Assembly: GCA_026987795.1 (NCBI GenBank)
Contig: JALSMF010000423.1
Coordinates: 1 to 7,384, forward strand
Direction: 5' to 3'
From: Bacteroidales bacterium
GTDB taxonomy: Bacteria; Bacteroidota; Bacteroidia; Bacteroidales; JAADGE01
DNA length: 7,384 bases
Within the stretch, counting starts at the first letter, position 1, and every line of letters starts with the position of its first letter. The translations under genes were made by a program, and so were the position numbers. The notes beneath the pieces were generated by a model. The model saw nothing but the letters and a program-made list of their open reading frames with translations. It searched no databases and had not been told where the DNA came from. This document shows, one piece after another, positions 1-5,754 of the stretch.

Positions 1-626
1 CCGTCAATTCCCTTAACACCGCTTCCGGCAGTTGTCATTGTAGGTGATTGCGATATTGTATTTATCCTTATTTTTTTCTCTCTTCCGTATATATAACCGA
101 AGCTTCTGGCAATAGATTCTAACATAGCTTTAGCATCTGCCATATCGTTATATCTGTATAAAGTTCTCTGAGCGGCAACATAAGACAATGCAACAACCGA
201 CCCCCACTCGTTTATGGCATCTTTTTTCTTGGCAACCTGCAGTAATTTATGAAAAGAAATAGCCGAAATATCCAATGTTTTATTCAGATATCCGTAATCT
301 AAATTATCATAAGTCCTCCCTTTTCTTACATTTAAAGACATAGCTACGGAATGAAGAATAAAATCAATCTTTCCTCCGAAATATTCCGTTGTCTTATCAA
401 TCAGGTTTTCCAAATCTTTAATACTGGTTGCATCAGCAGGAACAACAATTGTGTTACATTTCTCGGCTAACTTGTTAATCTCTCCGAATCTCATAGAAAC
501 AGGAGTATTCGTCAACACAAATTCAGCACCTTCTTCATAAGCTCTTTCCGCAACTTTCCAAGCTAAAGATTTATCATTCAATGCTCCGAAAATTAATCCT
601 TTTTTTCCTTTTAACAGATTATACAT
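1..626 (-). CDS. fabI: Enoyl-[acyl-carrier-protein] reductase (NADH), FabI; C-terminus cut off by window edge
   Basis: FabI reduces the trans-2 double bond of enoyl-ACP, the last step of each elongation round in type II fatty acid synthesis, in the cytoplasm. Reading the minus strand from an ATG at 626 gives 208 uninterrupted codons to the window edge. The family is usually about 260-270 residues, so roughly the last 60 are missing. The Rossmann nucleotide-binding start is visible as GALNDKSLAW (residues 14-23), the FabI variant of the SDR glycine motif. The catalytic residues fit FabI: Tyr149 and Tyr159 are ten apart, with Lys166 completing Tyr-X6-Lys (YNDMADAK). The stretch ISQSPTMTTAGSGVKGIDG near the edge is where FabI proteins have their substrate-binding loop. 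No other in-frame ATG lies just upstream, and the protein begins directly before the first beta strand, so the start is well supported. It is divergent from the symporter gene. An ordinary SDR is the alternative, but the Tyr pair and the glycine motif favour FabI. Confidence 0.93.
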   Translation of the reverse strand, partial: MYNLLKGKKGLIFGALNDKSLAWKVAERAYEEGAEFVLTNTPVSMRFGEINKLAEKCNTIVVPADATSIKDLENLIDKTTEYFGGKIDFILHSVAMSLNVRKGRTYDNLDYGYLNKTLDISAISFHKLLQVAKKKDAINEWGSVVALSYVAAQRTLYRYNDMADAKAMLESIARSFGYIYGREKKIRINTISQSPTMTTAGSGVKGID

Positions 627-653
627 ATTTTATACATTTATTAAATTACGCCG

Positions 654-661
654 CAAATATA
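654..661 (-). promoter_or_regulatory. Candidate Bacteroidota -7 box for fabI
   Basis: On the minus strand the sequence reads TATATTTG, a full match to the TAnnTTTG -7 element of Bacteroidota sigma-70-type promoters. It ends 27 bases before the fabI ATG, leaving a short leader. I see no clear TTTG at the usual distance upstream, so the promoter is supported by one element and its position only. Confidence 0.45.
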
Positions 662-853
662 AAAAGCATTATCACTTCTTAATGTTTTTTAACATATTTT
701 TTAATTCTGTAACAGTTATTCACAAATCAAATTCCTGCAATCCGTAATCGTGAAACATATTCTTAAAAAACACAACTGTCTGTAAACAAGTAAAGTAATT
801 GCATAATTAACTGCTTGCCGATTATTCATTAATACTTAATCGCATTTATTTAT

Positions 854-861
854 TATTTTTG
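854..861 (+). promoter_or_regulatory. Candidate Bacteroidota -7 box for the symporter/glycosyltransferase pair
   Basis: TATTTTTG matches TAnnTTTG exactly and ends 27 bases before the symporter ATG at 889, the same distance as the opposing box from fabI. No recognisable TTTG lies about 19 bases upstream, so the -33 element is weak or absent. Transcription would start around 866-868 and give a leader of about 20 bases. Confidence 0.45.
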
Positions 862-888
862 TCGAAAACAATTTTTTAATACCTTCTT

Positions 889-2706
889 ATGCACATCACA
901 ACAATCGACTGGTTCATTATTGCAGCATATTTTGTTATAAGTCTCGGAATAAGTGTATTTATGTCTAAACGCGCCGGAAAAGGAATGAGCGATTTCTTTT
1001 TAAGCGGGCGAAAGCTCCCATGGTACATTGCAGGAACAAGTATGGTGGCAACTACTTTTGCTGCAGATACTCCGCTCGCCGTAACCGAGCTTGTTGCCGA
1101 ACACGGTATAGCAGGAAATTGGCTGTGGTGGAATATGCTGCTCGGCGGAATGCTGACAGTTTTCTTTTTTGCAAAACTATGGAGACGTTCAGGAATTCTT
1201 ACCGATGCCGAATTTGTAAATATAAGATACTCCGGTAGACCTGCTCGGTTTTTAAGAGGTTTCAGAGCAATTTATATCGGAATATTCATGAACACTATAG
1301 TTATTGCCTGGGTAAATCTTGCAATGGTCAAAATTTTCAAAGTTATGTTTCCCGATTTTACGGTTTTCGGTCAAGCCGAATTTAACTTTCTCGGAACAGT
1401 ATTCAGTTCTCAGCTTATTGCCGTTGCCGGATTAATGCTGTTTACTGTTTTTTATTCTGCATTATCCGGTTTGTGGGGAGTTTCACTGACAGACAGTTTT
1501 CAGTTTATTATTGCAATGACCGGAAGTATTATTCTTGCTGTTTTTGCCGTAAAAAACGTTGATGTAGGCGGAATTCAGGGTTTAAAAGAAAAATTACCCG
1601 AATGGAGTTTCGATTTTTTCCCTTCCGTAAATAAAACCGGCACAGAGACTGTCGGCACTTCCGGAATTTTAAAAATGACTATTACTGCTTTTATAGCATA
1701 CCTCGGAGTGCAATGGTGGTCAAGCTGGTACCCCGGAGCCGAGCCCGGCGGAGGCGGTTACATCGCCCAGCGTATGATGTCTGCAAAAAATGAAAAACAC
1801 TCTGTTCTGGCAACTCTCTGGTTTCAAGTTGCACATTACGCTCTAAGACCTTGGCCCTGGATTATTGCAGCTTTTGCCGCTTTAATACTATATCCTGATG
1901 TTTCCGACAAAGGAGCAACTTACGTAATGCTTATCCGGGATTTGCTTCCTTCAGGGTTGTTGGGACTTTTGCTCGCTGCATTTCTTGCTGCATATATGTC
2001 AACAATAGCTTCTCAAACCGTTTGGGGTACTTCATACATTGTAAATGACTTTTACAAACCTTTTTTAAACAAAAATGCAACAGAAAAACAGTATGTAAAA
2101 GTATCCAGAATTACAACATTTATTTTAATGATTTTTGCAATAATAATTACTACTCAATTTGACAAAATAAGCGACGCATGGAAGTTTGTGCTTACAATGA
2201 GCGGCGGAATCGGTTTAGTTTTATTATTAAGATGGTTTTGGGAAAGAATAAATGCTTGGTCGGAAATATCGGCAATGATTGCGCCTTACCTCATTTATCC
2301 CGTATTAAGATATTGTTTCAAATTAGATGTCCTTAAAGAAGATTTTGAATTAAGTTTAATTATAATTGTAATCTGGTCAACTGTCGTTTGGCTCACAGTT
2401 ACATTTCTGACAAAACCCGACAAAGAAGAAAAGTTAAAATCTTTCTACAGAAAAGTTCACCCCGGAGGTCCCGGATGGAAAAAAACAGCTGAAAAAACAC
2501 CCGAAGTGAAAGGCGATACAGGATACCTGAGATTATTTGTAAATTGGTTTACGGGCAGTATTATGGTTATGTCAACGTTGTTCGGAATCGGCAAAATTAT
2601 CTTTGCAGAATACCTTACCGGCTTTGCTTTTATCTTTATATCTGTTATTCTCGCTCTTATTATTTCTTATAATCTGTCAAAAGGAAAATATTCCGAAAAA
2701 AATTGA
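889..2706 (+). CDS. Sodium:solute symporter (SSS family), substrate unknown
   Basis: This 605-residue polytopic inner-membrane protein should couple inward Na+ flow to uptake of a small organic solute. It has more than ten strongly hydrophobic segments. The N-terminus IDWFIIAAYFVISLGISVFM (6-25) is the typical SSS first helix, followed by FFLSGRKLPWYIAGTSMVAT (36-55). The family signature region YSALSGLWGVSLTDSFQF lies at 189-206. PGAEPGGGGYIAQRMM (282-297) is a conserved-looking loop that I associate with Bacteroidota members. MSTIASQT (370-377) in a late helix provides the Ser371/Thr372 pair expected at the Na2 site of LeuT-fold transporters. Length is slightly above the 450-600 typical range, with a charged loop at about 509-545 and final helices at about 546-595. 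Nothing visible identifies the solute; sugars, proline and other substrates are all possible in this family. The start is the first ATG after a -7 box, without a clear Shine-Dalgarno. Its TGA overlaps the start of the next gene. Confidence 0.9.
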   Translation: MHITTIDWFIIAAYFVISLGISVFMSKRAGKGMSDFFLSGRKLPWYIAGTSMVATTFAADTPLAVTELVAEHGIAGNWLWWNMLLGGMLTVFFFAKLWRRSGILTDAEFVNIRYSGRPARFLRGFRAIYIGIFMNTIVIAWVNLAMVKIFKVMFPDFTVFGQAEFNFLGTVFSSQLIAVAGLMLFTVFYSALSGLWGVSLTDSFQFIIAMTGSIILAVFAVKNVDVGGIQGLKEKLPEWSFDFFPSVNKTGTETVGTSGILKMTITAFIAYLGVQWWSSWYPGAEPGGGGYIAQRMMSAKNEKHSVLATLWFQVAHYALRPWPWIIAAFAALILYPDVSDKGATYVMLIRDLLPSGLLGLLLAAFLAAYMSTIASQTVWGTSYIVNDFYKPFLNKNATEKQYVKVSRITTFILMIFAIIITTQFDKISDAWKFVLTMSGGIGLVLLLRWFWERINAWSEISAMIAPYLIYPVLRYCFKLDVLKEDFELSLIIIVIWSTVVWLTVTFLTKPDKEEKLKSFYRKVHPGGPGWKKTAEKTPEVKGDTGYLRLFVNWFTGSIMVMSTLFGIGKIIFAEYLTGFAFIFISVILALIISYNLSKGKYSEKN

Positions 2707-3788
2707 AACAGAAAAAAAAAATACTCGTTTCTCCGCTGGATTGGGGATTGGGACACGCCGTAAGAGACATTCCTATTATTCACGAACTTATTAAAAATAA
2801 TTTTGAAGTAATTATAGGAGGTGAAGGAAAATCCGGAGTTTTACTGAAGAAAGAATTTCCTAAGCTCAAGTATGTTGAAATAAAATCTTTTGAAATAAAA
2901 TATTCGAAAAAAAATCTGTTTATTCTAAAAATACTCTTACAAACTCCTAAAATCTTACTTGGAATAATAAAGGAACACAGGCAGGTTCAGAAAATAATTA
3001 AGCAACATAATATTGATTTAATAATCTCGGATAACAGGTATGGTGTTTACTCAAAAAAAGTACCTTCAGTATTTATAAGTCACCAAATTTTTATACAACT
3101 GCCGAAGCAAATAAAATTTCTTGAAAAAGCAGCCTGCAAATTTCAACAAAAACTGACAGCTAATTTCAACAAAATTCTTATTCCTGACTACGAAGGAAAG
3201 GAAAATCTGTCAGGCAAACTCTCTCATAAACAAAAACTTCCTCGCAAATACTTTTTTATAGGAATTTTATCACAATTTAAATCAAAAAAAAGACTAAACA
3301 TAAAATTTGAAAATGATATTTTAGTCATAATTTCAGGTCCCGAGCCGCAAAGAACTGTTTTTGAAACAACAATTATAACTCAATTAAAAAATACAAATTA
3401 TAAAATCTTAATTATTTCAGGGAAACCGCAAAAGGAATTTTCAAATATAAATTCAAATATTAAAATTGTAGGTCATCTTCCTCGAAAAGAAATGCAAGAT
3501 GCAATCCTAAAATCAAAAATAATAATAAGTCGTGCAGGTTATACAACAATAATGGACTTAATAAAATTACAAAAATCTGCAATCCTTATCCCCACCCCGG
3601 GACAAACAGAGCAAGAATACCTTGCAAGTTATCTGAAAGACAAAAACATATTCATCTTCGGCAAACAAAAAAATCTCGATATCAACTCCTCAATAAACGA
3701 ATTAAAAACGCTGAAACCGAACTTTGAGAAATTTAATATCAACAAACAAACCGATATTACAACAATATTAAAATCCCTGTTAAATTAA
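2703..3788 (+). CDS. GT-B glycosyltransferase, GT28/MurG-like
   Basis: This 361-residue protein is probably a cytoplasmic or membrane-associated transferase that moves a sugar from a nucleotide donor to a lipid or glycan acceptor. The N-terminal GT-B domain starts ILVSPLDWGLGHAVRD (7-22), where WGLGHA corresponds to the glycine-rich loop of MurG-type enzymes. DNRYGVYSKKVPSVFISHQ (110-128) closes the acceptor domain. The C-terminal domain has SGPEPQRTVFE (211-221), SRAGYTTIMDLI (276-287) and PTPGQTEQEYLA (297-308), the donor-binding pattern of GT28 C-terminal domains. It is not MurG itself: the motifs diverge and there is no cell-wall cluster. Donor and acceptor cannot be read from the sequence. 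The start is TTG at 2703, overlapping the symporter TGA by four bases. A TAA in the same frame at 2670-2672 with no ATG after it, and the conserved N-terminus right at the start, leave no better choice. It is visibly richer in Lys, Ile and Asn codons than the symporter. An A10 run covers codons 4-7. Confidence 0.85.
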   Translation: MKQKKKILVSPLDWGLGHAVRDIPIIHELIKNNFEVIIGGEGKSGVLLKKEFPKLKYVEIKSFEIKYSKKNLFILKILLQTPKILLGIIKEHRQVQKIIKQHNIDLIISDNRYGVYSKKVPSVFISHQIFIQLPKQIKFLEKAACKFQQKLTANFNKILIPDYEGKENLSGKLSHKQKLPRKYFFIGILSQFKSKKRLNIKFENDILVIISGPEPQRTVFETTIITQLKNTNYKILIISGKPQKEFSNINSNIKIVGHLPRKEMQDAILKSKIIISRAGYTTIMDLIKLQKSAILIPTPGQTEQEYLASYLKDKNIFIFGKQKNLDINSSINELKTLKPNFEKFNINKQTDITTILKSLLN

Positions 3789-3806
3789 TATAAGTTCGTA
3801 TTATCC

Positions 3807-3837
3807 TTTGATTTTTAAAACTTATTAATTAACTTTG
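3807..3837 (+). promoter_or_regulatory. Promoter of the rimP-nusA-infB operon
   Basis: TTTG at 3807-3810, a 19-base spacer, then TAACTTTG at 3830-3837 give a complete match to the Bacteroidota promoter (TTTG -33, TAnnTTTG -7). It is the best promoter in the window and starts 18 bases after the glycosyltransferase stop codon. Transcription is expected to begin around 3841-3845, so rimP has a leader of about 60 bases. Confidence 0.75.
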
Positions 3838-3846
3838 CATCCGAAA

Positions 3847-3894
3847 ATGAGGTATGAAGAAATTGAGGGGACTGTCAGTCCCCTGTTTTATTGA
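3847..3894 (+). other. Possible 15-codon leader peptide before rimP
   Basis: An ATG at 3847 opens a short frame, MRYEEIEGTVSPLFY, ending at TGA 3892-3894, eleven bases before rimP. The ATG would lie only a few bases from the predicted transcription start, so translation would be nearly leaderless. The frame runs through both arms of the hairpin at 3866-3884, so ribosomes on it would melt that hairpin. No ribosome binding site is visible and such short frames occur by chance, so this is only a candidate. Confidence 0.2.
3866..3884 (+). promoter_or_regulatory. GC-rich hairpin in the rimP leader (possible attenuator)
   Basis: AGGGGACTGTCAGTCCCCT is a perfect inverted repeat: an 8-bp stem closed by a GTC triloop. 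It stands out in very AT-rich surroundings. It is followed by TGTTTTATTG, a weak T-rich stretch, so it resembles an imperfect intrinsic terminator. It begins about 25 bases after the predicted transcription start and ends 20 bases before the rimP ATG. It therefore lies within the leader of the rimP-nusA-infB mRNA rather than at the end of the upstream operon. NusA acts on hairpin pausing and termination, so autoregulation is plausible but inferred. Confidence 0.6.
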
Positions 3895-3904
3895 ATAAAA
3901 TTTA

Positions 3905-4390
3905 ATGTACTTAAAAGAAAACATAAAGAAAATAACTGAAGATATTTTAACTTTCGAAAAAGAAGATTTTGAAGATTCGGATATATTCTTAACAGATATA
4001 AAAATTTCAACAGATAACAGAATTACGATTTTAATTGACAGTTTTGAAGGCATTAAGATAAAAGACTGTATTATTTTGAGCAAAAAAGTAGAAGAAAATC
4101 TTGACAGAGAAAAAGAAGACTTTGAACTTGTAGTTTCATCGGCAGGACTTGACAACCCGCTTAAAATAAGAAAACAGTATCAAAAAAATATAGGTAATCA
4201 AATTAAAATTCTGACGCAAGACGGAAATAAAATAAAAGGTAAATTAATTTCTGTAAAGGAAAATGAAATAGAAATAGAGCCTGAAACAAAAAAAGCTAAA
4301 AAGAACAAACATAAAAAAGAAGAAAAAACAGAAATTATCAACTTGAATTTCAATAAAATAAAAGAAGCAAAAGTTGTTATAACATTTTAA
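3905..4390 (+). CDS. rimP: Ribosome maturation factor RimP
   Basis: RimP binds the pre-30S subunit and assists its assembly in the cytoplasm. The 161-residue product fits the family length of about 150-160. The N-terminal alpha/beta domain runs to about residue 88. It contains the most recognisable family motif, DFELVVSSAGLDNPLK (72-87), equivalent to the ELEVSSPGLDRPL pattern, with Ala in place of Pro. The SH3-like C-terminal domain (about 92-161) includes GNQIKILTQDGNKIKGKL and is interrupted by a lysine-rich stretch, KKAKKNKHKKEEK (129-141), before its last strands. A TAA in frame at 3896-3898 leaves ATG 3905 as the only reasonable start; no Shine-Dalgarno is seen. It is first in an operon with nusA (11 bases downstream) and infB, the widely conserved order. 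Identity rests on the motif together with that gene order. Confidence 0.93.
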   Translation: MYLKENIKKITEDILTFEKEDFEDSDIFLTDIKISTDNRITILIDSFEGIKIKDCIILSKKVEENLDREKEDFELVVSSAGLDNPLKIRKQYQKNIGNQIKILTQDGNKIKGKLISVKENEIEIEPETKKAKKNKHKKEEKTEIINLNFNKIKEAKVVITF

Positions 4391-4401
4391 CAAACAACAC
4401 A

Positions 4402-5655
4402 ATGGACAATTTGAATTTAATAGACACCTTTGCAAATTTCAAAGAAAATAAAGACATCGACAGGGTTACGATGATGGGAGTTCTCGAAGAAGTTTTTCGC
4501 AGTATGTTCGAAAAACAATTCGGCACTTCAGAAAATTTTGATTTCATTATTAATATTGACAAAGGCGACTTTGAGATATGGAGAAACAGAATAGTTGTTC
4601 CCGACGGAGAAGTTGAAGACCCAAACTTACAAGTTGCTATAAGTGAGGTTCATAAAATAGACCCTGATTATGAAGTAGGCGAAGAATTTTCCGATGAAGT
4701 AAAACTTGAAGATTTCGGAAGACGCAGCATATTATCGTTACGCCAAAATTTGTCATCAAAAATTTTACAGTTAGAGAGAGAAAACGTTTTTGAAAAATAC
4801 AAAGACAGAGTAGGCGATATCGTAACCGGAGAAGTTTATCAAGTCTGGAAAAAAGAAATGTTGATACTTGATGACGAAGAAAACGAAATGATTTTACCGA
4901 GAAGTGAACAAATACCCTCCGACTTTTTCCGAAAAGGAGACACATTAAGGGCTGTAATAGAGCGTGTTGAAATGAAAAACAACACACCTCTTATTATAAT
5001 ATCCAGAACATCACCGAAATTTCTGGAACGCCTTTTTGAACTTGAAGTCCCTGAAATTTACGACGGGCTGATTACAATTAAAAAAATCGTAAGAGTGGCA
5101 GGAGAAAGAGCAAAAGTTGCCGTAGAATCTTACGATGAAAGAATAGACCCCGTAGGTGCCTGCGTAGGAATGAAAGGAGCCAGAATACACGGAATAGTAA
5201 GAGAACTCAGAAATGAAAATATCGATGTTATAAATTACACAGATAATCTGAAACTGTATATCCAAAGAGCTCTAAGCCCGGCAAAAATAAAAAACATAAA
5301 AATAATTGAAGACGAAAAAAGAGCAGAAGTATTCCTTGACCCCGAAGAAGTATCAAAAGCAATAGGAAAAGGAGGACTGAACATAAAACTTGCAGGAAAA
5401 TTAGTAGGATACGAAATTGACGTTTTCAGAGATATTGACGAAACTGAACTTGAAGACGATGTAGATATTATGGAATTTAATGACGAAATTGACGAATGGG
5501 TATTAGAAACATTTAAAAATATAGGTTGCGATACTGCAAAAAGTGTTCTGAATATCCCTCGCGATGAACTTATAAAAAGAACAGACCTGGAGGAAGAAAC
5601 AGTAGATTATGTAATCAAAATTCTTGAAAGTGAATTTGAAGACAACAAAGAATAA
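4402..5655 (+). CDS. nusA: Transcription termination/antitermination factor NusA
   Basis: NusA binds RNA polymerase and nascent RNA, promoting hairpin-dependent pausing and termination or, in antitermination complexes, the opposite. All core domains are present in 417 residues. The polymerase-binding N-terminal domain is about 1-130. The S1 domain is about 136-202 (VGDIVTGEVYQVWKKEMLIL). KH1 has its GMKG loop at 256-259 and KH2 its GKGG loop at 322-325. After an acidic linker (about 347-364) one helix-hairpin-helix-like segment (about 364-412) ends the protein. The E. coli protein is about 495 residues with two acidic C-terminal repeats; this one has room for only one, which I believe is normal for Bacteroidota. 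It lies between rimP and infB and must be cotranscribed with rimP, 11 bases upstream. The start ATG at 4402 gives the expected N-terminus. Confidence 0.96.
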   Translation: MDNLNLIDTFANFKENKDIDRVTMMGVLEEVFRSMFEKQFGTSENFDFIINIDKGDFEIWRNRIVVPDGEVEDPNLQVAISEVHKIDPDYEVGEEFSDEVKLEDFGRRSILSLRQNLSSKILQLERENVFEKYKDRVGDIVTGEVYQVWKKEMLILDDEENEMILPRSEQIPSDFFRKGDTLRAVIERVEMKNNTPLIIISRTSPKFLERLFELEVPEIYDGLITIKKIVRVAGERAKVAVESYDERIDPVGACVGMKGARIHGIVRELRNENIDVINYTDNLKLYIQRALSPAKIKNIKIIEDEKRAEVFLDPEEVSKAIGKGGLNIKLAGKLVGYEIDVFRDIDETELEDDVDIMEFNDEIDEWVLETFKNIGCDTAKSVLNIPRDELIKRTDLEEETVDYVIKILESEFEDNKE

Positions 5656-5754
5656 AGTTTTTATACAGAAAAAAATATATTAATATTGCACCTGCAGTGC
5701 TGTACCTGTTTAAGAAAGACAATAAAATTTGATTAAAATATTTGTAAATTTAGT
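5656..5754 (+). other. nusA-infB spacer
   Basis: This 99-base gap is long for an operon whose rimP-nusA gap is 11 bases. It holds a small dyad, GCAC-CTGCA-GTGC (5688-5700), and two ACCTG direct repeats (5690-5694 and 5704-5708). An imperfect -7-like TAATATTG (5681-5688) overlaps the dyad. There is no T-tract after the dyad, so it is not a normal terminator. No small gene or RNA is recognisable. Confidence 0.4.

Larger units (their letters stand above)
627..888. other. Divergent intergenic region between fabI and the symporter gene
   Basis: These 262 bases are AT-rich and contain no convincing ORF or RNA gene. They hold one TAnnTTTG box pointing each way near the two gene starts. A weak AT-only dyad (ATGTT-TTTT-AACAT, 682-695) lies near the fabI side, and there is a single DnaA-box-like 9-mer TTATTCACA at 716-724. 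The middle, about 725-850, shows nothing I can assign. Confidence 0.6.

Noticed and set aside
682..695. ATGTT-TTTT-AACAT dyad followed by T-rich DNA
   Set aside because: The AT-only 5-bp stem is too weak for a terminator, and no plus-strand gene ends there.
716..724. TTATTCACA, a DnaA-box-like 9-mer between fabI and the symporter
   Set aside because: It is a single copy with no cluster of further boxes, AT-rich unwinding element or dnaA/dnaN neighbours, so chance in AT-rich DNA is sufficient.
3786..3803. TAATA/TATTA dyad at the end of the glycosyltransferase gene as a terminator
   Set aside because: The stem is five A-T pairs with an 8-base loop and no T-tract. The next promoter begins at once, so I see no real intrinsic terminator for the upstream pair.
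3866..3884. The GC-rich hairpin as terminator of the symporter/glycosyltransferase transcript
   Set aside because: It lies downstream of a complete promoter for rimP, and the T-tract is interrupted. It could affect read-through from upstream, but its main place is in the rimP leader.
4637..4987. 116-codon minus-strand frame opposite nusA, and other short antisense frames opposite rimP and nusA
   Set aside because: They lie wholly within well-identified genes and encode no recognisable motifs.
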